From contig CAVVVC010000002.1 in NCBI GenBank assembly GCA_963751595.1, forward strand, positions 186,001-250,000: a stretch of DNA of 64,000 nt, read 5' to 3'. Below the pieces are notes generated by a model, which was not told the DNA's origin, did not search any database, and saw only the letters and a list, made by a program, of their open reading frames with translations. The DNA comes from JAHEGP01 sp963751595. GTDB taxonomy: Bacteria; Pseudomonadota; Gammaproteobacteria; Pseudomonadales; JAHEGP01. This document shows positions 1 through 8,100 of this stretch, one piece after another. The translations under genes were made by a program, and so were the position numbers. The stretch's first letter is position 1. Each line of letters begins with the position of its first letter.

Positions 1-253
1 CCTGGTATCCGACCGAAAAGATGAACAGCGCGAAACCCACTGCCTGTGCGCCGGGATTGATACGCAGGCCAAAAAAATGGCCAAACAGAATTCCCGCGAA
101 CAACACTCCCGCTACCGAACCGAAGGAAAAGCTGCCGATGCGGAAATTGCCGATGACGTAGCCCAGGCCGATAATCAGGAACAGGGGCAGGACCGGGTTC
201 TGGTGCATGATGTGATCCAGCCACACCCATAAGCTATCGAGAGATTCCGGCAT
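1..253 (-). CDS. AspT/YidE-type transporter, N-terminal part (runs off the window)
   Basis: Only the first 84 codons are visible; the rest lies left of position 1. The peptide starts MPESLDSLWVWLDHIM and continues into two hydrophobic helices with the pattern PLFLIIGLGYVIGNFRIGSF and a following GVLFAGILFGHFFG, ending in GFALFIFSVGYQ. This layout is typical of the duplicated membrane domain of aspartate:alanine exchanger-type transporters (YidE/YbjL family), which are inner-membrane proteins. The ATG at 253-251 is the start because the family's first helix follows directly. The gene is divergent from the prenyltransferase gene, with about 225 bp between them. Substrate cannot be told from this fragment. 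Confidence 0.75.
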   Translation of the reverse strand, partial: MPESLDSLWVWLDHIMHQNPVLPLFLIIGLGYVIGNFRIGSFSFGSVAGVLFAGILFGHFFGLRINPGAQAVGFALFIFSVGYQ

Positions 254-479
254 CGCTACATTCCATTCTGGCAGGGGAAAGGCATTGTAGCGCTGATATC
301 AGTAGTCTGCGAGGGGCAGGCGGTGATCGACTGACTGGCTCAGGGCGTAGATTATCTCGCCCAATCATTTGCCTTCGCCAGTTCCGGAGCGGTCTGTTGC
401 AACGGCCTGCATGCACTGGAGTCAAACCGCCCGACTAGGCTACCATTGGCGCCGCTCCACCCAATCAGGAAAACAGACA

Positions 480-1469
480 ATGCCCAACCCCGCTATGTGG
501 TACCAGGCCCTGAGGACCATGCCCCAGGTCGACAAGGCTCAGTGGAAAGAACTCGATCCGATTTCGCGCTGGCTGATTGCCAGCCGCGCTTCGGTGTTGC
601 TGATGACGTTTACCTCCTGTGCGGTCGGCGGTTTGCTGGCCCTCCAGGATGGTGTTTTCAACGGCTTCTACCTGGTGCTTGTCATGCTGGGCCTGTTGCT
701 GGCCCACGCGACCAACAACCAACTCAACGACCTGACCGACTCTGGACGCGGCATCGATAGCGATGACTATCACCGCAATCGCTACGGAACCCATGTGCTG
801 GAACATGGCCTGATGAGCCGCAGCGAAATGCTGCGTTATATTGCCTTCACCGGTGGCCTTGCGCTGGTGGTCGGTGCGATCCTGGTCTGGGAGCGGGGCG
901 GCATAACCCTGGGCTTATTGGCCGCAGGGGCCTTTTTTGTGCTGTTTTACAGTTACCCATTGAAGTATATCGGGCTGGGCGAGCCCGCCGTATTGCTGGT
1001 GTGGGGGCCGCTGATGATCGGCGGCACCTATTTCGTCGTCTCTGGCCAATGGAGCTGGAGTGTCGCCTGGATCAGCATGGTCTATGCTCTGGGTCCCACC
1101 TCGGTCCTGTTCGGCAAGCACACCGATAAGCTCGAGGTTGATCGCGCCAAGGGGGTGCGCTCGCTGCCCGTGATCCTGGGACAGGCGCGCGCCCGTCAAT
1201 GGGTGCTGGTGATGATGGTGGCGCAGTACCTGCTAACGATTGGCCTGGTGGTAAGCCAACAGACCGGCCCCTGGTTGTTATTGGTGTTGCTTAATCTGCC
1301 TTCCCTGTGGCGCTTGATCGGCGCCTACAGGGCGTTGCCGCCCGCGGAGCGACCCGACGACTTTCCCGCAGAGGTGTGGCCCCTTTGGTATGCCGCCCAT
1401 GCCTTCGATCACACCCGTAAGTTCAGCGGGCTTTTTCTGTTGGGGCTGGTGCTGAACCTATGGCTGTGA
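480..1469 (+). CDS. UbiA-family prenyltransferase
   Basis: The 329-residue product has about eight or nine hydrophobic helices. It carries the first Asp-rich prenyl-diphosphate/Mg motif near residue 80 (NDLTDSGRGID) and a second one near residue 220 (DKLEVDRAKG). These are the hallmarks of UbiA-superfamily enzymes, which move a polyprenyl chain onto an aromatic or quinone precursor in the inner membrane. I chose the ATG at 480 because AGGA lies about 11 bases upstream; an in-frame ATG at 369 would add 37 atypical residues. The 3' end overlaps the convergent DUF2784 gene by 12 bases. No quinone-pathway neighbours are present, so the acceptor is unknown. A MenA-like or other non-UbiA role is possible. 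Confidence 0.85.
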   Translation: MPNPAMWYQALRTMPQVDKAQWKELDPISRWLIASRASVLLMTFTSCAVGGLLALQDGVFNGFYLVLVMLGLLLAHATNNQLNDLTDSGRGIDSDDYHRNRYGTHVLEHGLMSRSEMLRYIAFTGGLALVVGAILVWERGGITLGLLAAGAFFVLFYSYPLKYIGLGEPAVLLVWGPLMIGGTYFVVSGQWSWSVAWISMVYALGPTSVLFGKHTDKLEVDRAKGVRSLPVILGQARARQWVLVMMVAQYLLTIGLVVSQQTGPWLLLVLLNLPSLWRLIGAYRALPPAERPDDFPAEVWPLWYAAHAFDHTRKFSGLFLLGLVLNLWL

Positions 1470-1892
1470 GGGGTCGTCCGGGCGCGGGCGCGGCTTGAAT
1501 GGGCGAGGCCTCACCAGAAACCAGCTTGCTACCACCAGGCTGCCAAAAAGCGTATAGGCGACAAGGAAAACCCAGGGCGGCGCCTGGTAATAGAGCAGTT
1601 GCTGCAGCCAGTGGCTGATGAACGAGTCAGCATAAACGGTCTCCGCCGCCCTTGCGCGTAGCGCCATCTCCCAGGAAGTCAGTGGGCAGATGACGCCGAG
1701 CCAGGACTGCAGTACCACCACCAGGATGGCGACGAGATGGCATAGTCGAAACCAGGGATTTCGCACCCAGCGCCAATGACCCGGCTTGCCAGCCAGGATC
1801 AGTGCCAGACCGAGTACGATGAACGCAACGATGGCCACGTGAATGATCAGAACGGCATCGGCAGCCAGGCCGTACAGCGCAGTGTTTTCCAT
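1458..1892 (-). CDS. DUF2784 family membrane protein
   Basis: The product is 144 residues with three or four membrane helices (LAADAVLIIHVAIVAFIVLG, then helices near residues 50-70 and 105-125). A central GVICPLTSWE segment and a following F-I-S-H-W-L-Q pattern match DUF2784, an uncharacterised inner-membrane family common in proteobacteria. I chose the ATG at 1892 because family members begin just before the first helix. A GTG at 1925 would add 11 residues and also has a GAGG sequence upstream, so the start is uncertain. The gene is convergent with the prenyltransferase gene and overlaps its end by 12 bases. No function is known for the family. Confidence 0.75.
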   Translation of the reverse strand: MENTALYGLAADAVLIIHVAIVAFIVLGLALILAGKPGHWRWVRNPWFRLCHLVAILVVVLQSWLGVICPLTSWEMALRARAAETVYADSFISHWLQQLLYYQAPPWVFLVAYTLFGSLVVASWFLVRPRPFKPRPRPDDPSQP

Positions 1893-1964
1893 CAACCTTC
1901 CCGCCCAGGTGGGTTGAGCGGCCACTAGTGTAGACCTCGGCGGGGTGGGCTCAAAACGATGCGC

Positions 1965-4172
1965 CTAGAAGCTCCCGCGTAGTTCAGCCCCGAAGTAGGT
2001 GGGCGCTGCGCGCAGGGCTACCGGGCCGGCGCCGAGGTCGCGATTAATTACAAAGTACTCGGTATTGAAAAGGTTTCTTGCCATCAACCGAAGCTGCCAG
2101 CCTTGCTGATCATTGGCGATGCCCAGGTAGAGATTGGAAACCGCATAGGCCGGCTGTTTCTCGCTGTCGAGATTCTGTACGCTGAAGTACTGTTCTCCCT
2201 GGTACAACCACTCGAAGCGGATACTGGCGTGACCGATCGCTGGCAGTGGATGGCGATACTCTCCAATCATGCTCACCGTCGTCTGCGGAGAGAGAATGGT
2301 GCGGTTACCGCTGAGGTCGATATCGTCCTGTACGAAGTCACCGAAGCGCGAGCGACTGAACGCGGCGCTGGACAGCAACTGCCATCGGGGATGGGGTTGC
2401 ACCTGCAGTTCCAGTTCCAGGCCGCTGCCATCAACCTCGGGCGCGTTGACCGTGCGGGCCAGTCCGTTGCTGATCAACTGCACCTGATAGTTGGTGTAAT
2501 CGTAGCGATAGGCGGTGGCATTGAAACGTGCCCGTTGCTGCCAGAAGCTCGACTTCAGGCCAATTTCATAGGACCAGGAAGTCTCCTCGTCGAACTCGGA
2601 TAGTTCGGTGGTTGCCGCAGGGTCAAAGCCCCCGGCTTTATAACCGCGACTGACGCTGGCATAGGTGAGCAGCGACTCGGTCCATTGGTAGTCCACTGCC
2701 AGCCGTGGCTGCCACTGATCCCAGTCCGCCGACAACTGCTGGACGCCGTCGGTGCTGTAACCGAGCACGTTGTTGCCAATAAACCGGGTGGTGACATTGT
2801 CCACCGGCGGCGCATCGTAACTGTAGTCCTTGCGATCGAGGGTATAGCGCAACCCGGCCTGGGCAGAGAACCGGTCGCCCAGGGGCAGGCTGACATCGGC
2901 ATAGGCGGCGTAACTGCGGTAGTCGCCCTGGGTGGCCGAGCGCTCGGTCGCATCGCCGTCGCAGGGGCCAAGGAGCGCATCCGAAACCGGGTCGCACACC
3001 TGGAATAGCGGCTGGTCCGGAGGCGGTGGTGCAGGGGTGCCACCGATGGTATTGAACTCGTTGTAATTGAGCAGGATATCGGCATTGACATCCTCGGTGA
3101 AGTAGCTGGCACCCAGAATCCAGTCGAGTGAGCGGTATCGCCCGAGCAGGCGCAACTCCTGGCTGATCGTGGTTGAATTACGATCACTGAATCCGGCATT
3201 GAGGATGAATAACGCGCTGCCGTCGACATCGAACAGGTTGGGGCTGCGATTGTCGTGCCAGGCCGAAATCGACTTGAGTTGTAATTGTGGATCGATTTGC
3301 CAGTCGATATGCAGGCGCGCGTCGCGGCTGCGGTTATCGTCAAAAATCTCCTGGTCCGAGGCCATTTCACCGCTGAAGGGGTCGGGGCTGACTCCCCCCG
3401 CTGCCGCCAGCTCGGGATCGGTGGTGCCATAGCCGAGGCCGCCGGTGTTGCTGTTTTCCGCCGCTGCGGTCAACGTCATATCCAGCGTATCGCTGGCCCG
3501 CCAGAGCAGGGCGGCGCGGCCTGCCCAGGTGTCGCGATCACCGACCGGGCGATCGAGAAGGACGTTGCGGTTATAACCGTTGTCGGTATGGCGCAGCAGG
3601 CTGGCGCGCATCAACAGGGTATCCTCGACCAGGGGTGTATTGACGGTAAAGGTCGCGTCCACTGAGTCGAAGCTGCCGTAAGCCAGGTGGTAGTCCACGC
3701 TGGCTTCCTCACGGGGCTGGTTGCTTACAATGCTGATGGTCCCGGCTGAGGAATTGCGTCCGAACAGGGTGCTCTGGGGTCCCCGCAATACTTCAACTCG
3801 GGCTACATCCAGAAATGCCGCGCCGGTGGAATTGATGCGGCCGATGTAAGCCTCGTCGACAAAAACACCGACACTGGCCTCGCCGCCGATACCGAAGCTG
3901 TTGGAGCTGATACCGCGGATCGCAAAAATGGGAGTGCTGATGCCCTGTTCGATACCGCTGAGTCCCGGTGTATAGGCCACCATGGTGTCGATGTTGCTGA
4001 TCACCGAATCGGAGAGCAACTGCTGGTCGATGACGCTGACGCTCATCGGTATTTCCATGACCGACTGGGCGCGGCGCTGGGCGCTAACGACCACTTCCTC
4101 CAGCATCAGGGACTCTGCAATGGCATGGGCGGGAAGTAGTGTCAGGATTGTCAGTGTCAGGGGACTACGCAT
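1965..4172 (-). CDS. TonB-dependent outer-membrane receptor
   Basis: The 735-residue product has a signal peptide (residues 1-19, ending AHAIA). A TonB-box/plug start follows (LEEVVVSAQRRAQSVMEIPM), then a plug domain to about residue 155 with the LRGPQSTLFGRNSSAGTIS motif, and a long beta-barrel ending in the aromatic C-terminus RGSF. Such receptors import iron chelates, vitamins or other scarce compounds using TonB energy. This plug subtype is abundant in marine and sphingomonad-like proteobacteria. The start is fixed: an in-frame TAA lies two codons upstream of the ATG. There is no Shine-Dalgarno sequence. No TonB, catabolic or siderophore gene is adjacent, so the substrate is unknown. Confidence 0.9.
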   Translation of the reverse strand: MRSPLTLTILTLLPAHAIAESLMLEEVVVSAQRRAQSVMEIPMSVSVIDQQLLSDSVISNIDTMVAYTPGLSGIEQGISTPIFAIRGISSNSFGIGGEASVGVFVDEAYIGRINSTGAAFLDVARVEVLRGPQSTLFGRNSSAGTISIVSNQPREEASVDYHLAYGSFDSVDATFTVNTPLVEDTLLMRASLLRHTDNGYNRNVLLDRPVGDRDTWAGRAALLWRASDTLDMTLTAAAENSNTGGLGYGTTDPELAAAGGVSPDPFSGEMASDQEIFDDNRSRDARLHIDWQIDPQLQLKSISAWHDNRSPNLFDVDGSALFILNAGFSDRNSTTISQELRLLGRYRSLDWILGASYFTEDVNADILLNYNEFNTIGGTPAPPPPDQPLFQVCDPVSDALLGPCDGDATERSATQGDYRSYAAYADVSLPLGDRFSAQAGLRYTLDRKDYSYDAPPVDNVTTRFIGNNVLGYSTDGVQQLSADWDQWQPRLAVDYQWTESLLTYASVSRGYKAGGFDPAATTELSEFDEETSWSYEIGLKSSFWQQRARFNATAYRYDYTNYQVQLISNGLARTVNAPEVDGSGLELELQVQPHPRWQLLSSAAFSRSRFGDFVQDDIDLSGNRTILSPQTTVSMIGEYRHPLPAIGHASIRFEWLYQGEQYFSVQNLDSEKQPAYAVSNLYLGIANDQQGWQLRLMARNLFNTEYFVINRDLGAGPVALRAAPTYFGAELRGSF

Positions 4173-4332
4173 GTATTATAGGAGTACAGGGACGGGCTAT
4201 CGGGTGCCGGTATAGTACCCCAGCCAGGGCTGTTTGGGTTCGTTGCTGAATAAAAAGTGTGCTGCCGCGGTTGCTGAAATCACCCGCCCTGGGCGCCGTG
4301 CCCGATAAATCCTGGTCGGCGGTGGCAATCGC

Positions 4333-4362
4333 TTTAGTAATAGCCCGAACAAGCTGTACAAT
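4333..4362 (+). promoter_or_regulatory. Candidate sigma70 promoter for the SYLF gene
   Basis: A TTTAGT hexamer at 4333-4338 and TACAAT at 4357-4362 are separated by 18 bases. They lie about 30 bases upstream of the ATG, which is preceded by GGGAG. Five of six -10 positions match consensus. This is pattern matching only. Confidence 0.4.
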
Positions 4363-4392
4363 AAGCTCGCAACGATACAGCGGGAGCGCCCA

Positions 4393-4998
4393 ATGAAAAA
4401 ATATGTACTTTATCTGACTGCAGCCTGGATGCTGGCACTGTCGTCTTTCAGCACCGCAAAGGTGATAGAAGACTATTCGAAAACCATCGACATATTCAAA
4501 TATTCGCCGCTGGTGCAGGAATATTTCGAGAAGTCCTATGGCTACGCCGTCTACCCGAATGTTGGCAAGGGCGCCTGGTTACTTGGCTTCGCTTACGGCC
4601 ACGGGCAGGTATACCGGCGCGGCTACGTCACGGGCACCTCGAAGCTGTACCACCTCTCGGTGGGGTTCCAGATTGGCGGCCAAGTGTTCAGCGAAATTAT
4701 TTTCTTCCAGGACCAGCGTGCCTACGAAGAATTCACCCGCGGTACATTCGAATTCGATGCCAAGGCAGCCGCGGTAGCGGTAACGGCGGGTGCCACCGCC
4801 CAGGGAGGGTCCACCGGAGTTTCCACCTCGCTGAGCGCGGGGCCTAATCAGGCCCGGCAGGGCGGTGCGCGCTACGTAAAGGGGCTGGCGGTGTTCGTAC
4901 AATCCAAGGGTGGCTTGATCGCCGAGGCCGCCCTGGGCGGGCAGCGAATCACTTTCACACCGATTGTGACAGGTACCAGCGCCACGCCAAGGCAGTGA
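4393..4998 (+). CDS. SYLF/YSC84-domain lipid-binding protein, secreted
   Basis: The product has 201 residues with a cleavable-looking signal peptide (residues 1-22). A SYLF domain covers most of the rest: FEKSYGYAVYPNVGKGAW near residue 43, a Gly-rich GHGQVYRRG stretch, and FSEIIFFQDQRAYEEF followed by the small-residue helix KAAAVAVTAGATAQ. SYLF domains bind phosphoinositides in eukaryotes; bacterial versions are periplasmic and poorly understood. GGGAG sits about 9 bases before the ATG. It is divergent from the TonB-dependent receptor with 220 bp between them. The short Gly/Ser-rich segment after residue 130 is low complexity. No function can be given beyond the domain. Confidence 0.85.
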   Translation: MKKYVLYLTAAWMLALSSFSTAKVIEDYSKTIDIFKYSPLVQEYFEKSYGYAVYPNVGKGAWLLGFAYGHGQVYRRGYVTGTSKLYHLSVGFQIGGQVFSEIIFFQDQRAYEEFTRGTFEFDAKAAAVAVTAGATAQGGSTGVSTSLSAGPNQARQGGARYVKGLAVFVQSKGGLIAEAALGGQRITFTPIVTGTSATPRQ

Positions 4999-5031
4999 GA
5001 TTTTGCTGAATGGCGCGCCGTTCACGACTGC

Positions 5032-5059
5032 CCGGCGGCCCGGCGTTCCGGCGGCCCGG
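5032..5059. repeat. Short GC-rich direct repeat
   Basis: The 12-mer CCGGCGGCCCGG occurs at 5032-5043 and again at 5048-5059, four bases apart. It lies in the gap between the SYLF gene and the convergent small gene. It can also fold weakly on itself. There is no T tract, so it is not a good intrinsic terminator. Confidence 0.5.
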
Positions 5060-5100
5060 GATTCTGGGGGAATACCGGTAAGGCGCTACCAGCGGAGTGC

Positions 5101-5289
5101 CTAGTTGTTGTTTGCGGCCTCTTTGGCGGCCGTTTTCTTGGCAGAGCTGATAACGATATGCTTGCTCTGCTGGTAACCTGAAACACCGTTCTTGATTTTT
5201 TCTATTTTGCCGCCACGTTTCAGGAATGACTCGACATCGTCGTCGATCTGCTCGCTGGTACGATTGAGTGATGCTGCTGGTTTCTTCAT
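5101..5289 (-). CDS. Small conserved basic protein with FLKRGGKI motif
   Basis: The 62-residue product is Lys/Ala-rich at its C-terminus (SSAKKTAAKEAANNN). It contains IDDDVESFLKRGGKIEKI, a short helix and turn that resembles the conserved FL-x-x-GGK-x-x-x-I core of the Pseudomonas RNA-polymerase-associated protein SutA. It lacks SutA's long acidic N-terminal arm. The resemblance is short and from memory. It may be a distant relative or only a shared small fold. The gene lies alone between the SYLF gene (convergent) and tRNA-Met. No strong Shine-Dalgarno sequence is visible. Function unknown. Confidence 0.6.
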   Translation of the reverse strand: MKKPAASLNRTSEQIDDDVESFLKRGGKIEKIKNGVSGYQQSKHIVISSAKKTAAKEAANNN

Positions 5290-5426
5290 AGCTTACTGGA
5301 TCCGTCGCTGCGGGAGGGTTGGCTAGTCGGTTGGCCGGTGCGGGGGCTGTGCTCGAGGCCGCTGGTGGCCCCAGGCAACAAGCCGCTGAACTGGCCACGC
5401 ACGGCCAGCCGTGTCGTGAGGTGTAA

Positions 5427-5503
5427 TGGTAGCAAGGGGCGGGTTCGAACCGCCGACCCCAGCATTATGAGTGCTGTGCTCTAACCAACTGAGCTACCTT
5501 GCC
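5427..5503 (-). tRNA. tRNA-Met (CAT), elongator type
   Basis: Read on the minus strand, the 77-nt gene folds as a full cloverleaf with an encoded CCA end. Its acceptor stem starts GGCAAGG, the D-arm is GCTCAGTTGGTTAGAGC, and the anticodon stem CAGCA/TGCTG encloses the loop CTCATAA (anticodon CAT). The T-arm contains GGTTCGAACC. The G1:U72 pair is a wobble, unlike the unpaired 1-72 position of initiator tRNA, and the D- and anticodon arms look like elongator tRNA-Met. It sits downstream of ychF on the same strand but has its own promoter. A CTGGCC/GGCCAG hairpin at 5391-5408 follows but has no T run. Confidence 0.95.
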
Positions 5504-5516
5504 ATGGAAGGCGCGC

Positions 5517-5545
5517 ATTCTGGCGATTTGGACAAGTTTTGTCAA
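5517..5545 (-). promoter_or_regulatory. sigma70 promoter of tRNA-Met
   Basis: On the minus strand a perfect TTGACA (5545-5540) is followed after exactly 17 bases by CAGAAT (5522-5517), then a GC-rich discriminator GCGCGCC. Transcription would begin a few bases before the mature tRNA 5' end at 5503. GC-rich discriminators are typical of stringently controlled stable-RNA promoters. Confidence 0.75.
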
Positions 5546-5569
5546 GCTGTAACGGTGCTCTCCGGCAGC

Positions 5570-6661
5570 CTAAACATTGAACTTGAAATGAATCACGTCG
5601 CCATCGGCGATAACGTAATCCTTGCCTTCAAGACGCCATTTACCGGCTTCTCGTGCCCCCTGTTCGCCATTGAACTCGATGAAGTCCCGGTAGGCGATAA
5701 CTTCGGCCTTGATAAACCCACGTTGGAAGTCGGTGTGAATTTTGCCGGCACCCTCGGGGGCAGTAGCGCCGACGGGTACGGTCCAGGCTCGCACTTCTTT
5801 CTCTCCGGCAGTGAAGTAGGTGTGCAGTCCCAGAAGCTGGTAGCCGGCGCGGATTACCCGATTGAGTCCTGGCTCACTCATGCCCATTTCCGTGAGAAAC
5901 TCCTGCCGCTCTTCGTCATCGAGCTCGGCGATTTCTGCTTCCAACTTGTTGCATATCGGCACCACGATGGCGCCCTCCCGCGCGGCCAGTTCGCGCACCG
6001 CATCCAGCAAGGGGTTGTTCTCAAAGCCCTCCTCATCGACATTGGCGATGTACATCGTGGGTTGGCTGGTCAGCAGGTGGAGCGTTTCAACCACGGACCG
6101 CTCCTCGGTGGTGAGTTGCAGCGCCCGCACTGGCAGGCCCTCATCGAGTTGAGGTTGTATCTTTTCCAGAATCTTCAGTTGCGCCTGGGCTGCCTTGTCA
6201 CCGCTGCGGGCTACCCGGCCGACCCGCTGTAATTGCTTGTCGACGCTCTCCATGTCGGCCAAAGCCAGTTCGGTGTTGATGATTTCAATGTCGGAGCAGG
6301 GATCAATGGTGTTGGCCACGTGAATAACGTTGGGGTCGGTAAAGCAGCGTACCACGTGCGCTATAGCGTCGGTTTCACGAATGTTCGCCAGGAATTGATT
6401 ACCCAGGCCCTCGCCCTTGGAGGCTCCTTCCACAAGCCCCGCGATATCGACGAATTCCATGGTAGTGGGGACAACCCGCTGGGGGTTGACGATGGCTGCA
6501 ATGGCGTCCTGGCGGGGGTCGGGCACCGGCACTATCCCGGTGTTAGGTTCGATGGTGCAGAAGGGAAAGTTCTGCGCCTCGATGCCGGCTTTGGTGAGTG
6601 CGTTGAACAGGGTCGATTTGCCGACATTGGGCAGGCCAACGATACCGCATTTAAATCCCAT
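5570..6661 (-). CDS. ychF: Redox-regulated ribosome-associated ATPase YchF (OBG family)
   Basis: The 363-residue product has exactly the E. coli YchF length. The G-domain begins at residue 4 with GIVGLPNVGKSTLFN (Walker A) and has the switch region VDIAGLVEGASKGEGLGNQF. An internal coiled-coil insert around residues 125-200 and a C-terminal TGS-like domain (TFFTAGEKEVRAW-like region, ending in DVIHFKFNV) follow. YchF hydrolyses ATP rather than GTP, binds ribosomes and 70S-associated factors, and affects oxidative-stress responses. CAGGAG precedes the ATG by six bases. It is the last protein gene of the lolB-ispE-prs-rplY-pth-ychF strand, the order seen in Pseudomonas. Confidence 0.97.
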   Translation of the reverse strand: MGFKCGIVGLPNVGKSTLFNALTKAGIEAQNFPFCTIEPNTGIVPVPDPRQDAIAAIVNPQRVVPTTMEFVDIAGLVEGASKGEGLGNQFLANIRETDAIAHVVRCFTDPNVIHVANTIDPCSDIEIINTELALADMESVDKQLQRVGRVARSGDKAAQAQLKILEKIQPQLDEGLPVRALQLTTEERSVVETLHLLTSQPTMYIANVDEEGFENNPLLDAVRELAAREGAIVVPICNKLEAEIAELDDEERQEFLTEMGMSEPGLNRVIRAGYQLLGLHTYFTAGEKEVRAWTVPVGATAPEGAGKIHTDFQRGFIKAEVIAYRDFIEFNGEQGAREAGKWRLEGKDYVIADGDVIHFKFNV

Positions 6662-6755
6662 TGTGGGCTCCTGACATGGGTGGATGAAGAGGCGTCGCGC
6701 CGGCTGTCCGAGAAATCCACAGGTGTCCTGGTGGGGCGGGTTCGGCTTCGAAGCG

Positions 6756-7346
6756 TTAAGCCGCGCCGCCGTTATAGCAATGCAATCGGTTCATTGCTCC
6801 CGGGATATCGCCGCTGACGACCTCAGGTAATACAGCCATCGAGGCATCGATGGCGCCGAGCAGCGCTGCCTGTTCAGACTGCGGTGCCCGGGAGAGCACA
6901 TAGCCGGTAACCAGGTCCTTGCTGCCCGGGTGACCTATGCCCAGCCGCAAACGCAAGAAGTCTGCGTTGTTTCCCAGCGCAGAAATGGTATCACGCAGGC
7001 CATTGTGGCCGCCGTGACCGCCTCCTTGCTTGAGGCGCGCGACGCCGGCGGGAAGGTCCAGTTCATCGTGTGCGACAAGGATTTCCCGGGGCGCAATCTT
7101 GAAAAAATTGGCCGTGGCAGCGACCGCCTGGCCAGACCGATTCATAAAGGTAGCGGGGACCAGAAGGCGAAGCTCCTGGCCGCCGATATCTATCCGTGCA
7201 CAGGCGCCGAAAAAGCGCTTCTCGCTCATCAACTCACAGCCATGACGAGCGGCAAGGGCCGTAAGCAACCACTGGCCGGCGTTGTGTCGCGTGTGTTGGT
7301 ATTCTGGCCCGGGGTTACCCAGGCCAACCAGCAACCGAATGGTCAT
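6756..7346 (-). CDS. pth: Peptidyl-tRNA hydrolase
   Basis: The 196-residue product starts MTIRLLVGLGNPGPEYQHTR, the classical Pth N-terminus, with the catalytic His in HTRHNAGQ near residue 20-22. The substrate-binding FMNRSG sequence (near residue 67) and HDELDLPAG and GGHGGHNGLRD motifs (residues 92-116) are all intact. It recycles peptidyl-tRNAs that drop off ribosomes by cleaving the ester bond. It lies 23 bp downstream of rplY and upstream of ychF on the same strand, a standard gammaproteobacterial arrangement, so they are probably co-transcribed. Confidence 0.97.
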   Translation of the reverse strand: MTIRLLVGLGNPGPEYQHTRHNAGQWLLTALAARHGCELMSEKRFFGACARIDIGGQELRLLVPATFMNRSGQAVAATANFFKIAPREILVAHDELDLPAGVARLKQGGGHGGHNGLRDTISALGNNADFLRLRLGIGHPGSKDLVTGYVLSRAPQSEQAALLGAIDASMAVLPEVVSGDIPGAMNRLHCYNGGAA

Positions 7347-7369
7347 GGCTCAGTGTGGCGCGCCAGAGC

Positions 7370-8032
7370 TTACTCGTCGCCGCCGTCCGCCGCTGGCTCG
7401 TCAGGCTCGTCCGCCTCGCCGGTAACGTCCTCTTCAATATCCTCGACGGCTTTCTGTGCCGCCACCGAAGCCACGGGTAGGTCGTGGTCTTCGCCATAGC
7501 TCAGGGCTACACTCTCGACCTTTTCGGGGAGAACGATATCAGACAGGTGAAGGATGTCGCCCAGTTTCATTTCCAGCATATCGACTTCGATAAATTCCGG
7601 CAAATCGTCGGGAAGGCAGCTGACTTCTATCTCTATCACGTTGTGCTGTATACGGCCGCCCTCGATTTTGACGCCGTGGCACAATTCTTCGTTGATAAAG
7701 TGCAGCGGAACATGGACCTGCAATTTCTTGCTGCGATCGACGCGCAAAAAGTCGGCGTGCAGAATGATGGGGCGAGCCGGGTGGCGCTGAAGGTCCTTGA
7801 GGATTGCCAGGACAACCTTGCCGTCGATGTTGATATCCAGCACTGAAGAGAACAGGGCTTCGTTCTCGGCCGCCTTGGCCATTTCACGGTGCAGAATCAT
7901 GATCGACTGGGGCTCGGCTTTACCGCCGTATATAACGGCGGGCAGCATTTCGTCGTTGCGACGCAGGCGGCGGCTCGCACCTTTCCCCGTGTCGTTTCGG
8001 ACCTTCGCGTTGATAACGATATTGTCTGACAT
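7370..8032 (-). CDS. rplY: 50S ribosomal protein L25, long Ctc form
   Basis: The 220-residue product has an N-terminal L25 domain that binds 5S rRNA (ASRRLRRNDEMLPAVIYGG, then the ILKDLQRHPARPIILHADFLRV signature near residue 75). A C-terminal TL5/CTC beta domain (from about residue 95) and an acidic tail (DIEEDVTGEADEPDEPAADGGDE region) follow. This is the two-domain version, unlike the 94-residue E. coli L25. The ATG at 8032 is preferred because AGGAG lies 8 bases upstream. The upstream in-frame ATG at 8038 is only 2 bases from the same site. A strong intrinsic terminator ends one base before the Shine-Dalgarno sequence, so expression probably depends on read-through from prs. Confidence 0.95.
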   Translation of the reverse strand: MSDNIVINAKVRNDTGKGASRRLRRNDEMLPAVIYGGKAEPQSIMILHREMAKAAENEALFSSVLDINIDGKVVLAILKDLQRHPARPIILHADFLRVDRSKKLQVHVPLHFINEELCHGVKIEGGRIQHNVIEIEVSCLPDDLPEFIEVDMLEMKLGDILHLSDIVLPEKVESVALSYGEDHDLPVASVAAQKAVEDIEEDVTGEADEPDEPAADGGDE

Positions 8033-8046
8033 CGTCATTTCTCCTG

Positions 8047-8081
8047 AAAAAAGCAATGCCGGCCCTGCGACCGGGCCGGCA
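8047..8081 (-). terminator. Intrinsic terminator or attenuator between prs and rplY
   Basis: Read on the minus strand, TGCCGGCCC (8081-8073) pairs perfectly with GGGCCGGCA (8065-8057) around a 7-base loop, followed by TTGC and six T (8052-8047). The T run ends one base before the rplY AGGAG. This is a textbook rho-independent terminator placed directly in front of a ribosome-binding site. It ends the prs message and could attenuate rplY. Confidence 0.88.
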
Positions 8082-8100
8082 CCGCGGGTTGGTTTAGGGT

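Noticed and set aside
4175..4180. TATAAT on the minus strand just before the TonB-dependent receptor start
   Set aside because: It ends only two bases before the ATG, so a start site set by it would fall inside or after the start codon, and no -35 accompanies it.
5471..6232. 253-codon plus-strand open frame across tRNA-Met and ychF
   Set aside because: It starts inside a tRNA gene and runs antisense to ychF.
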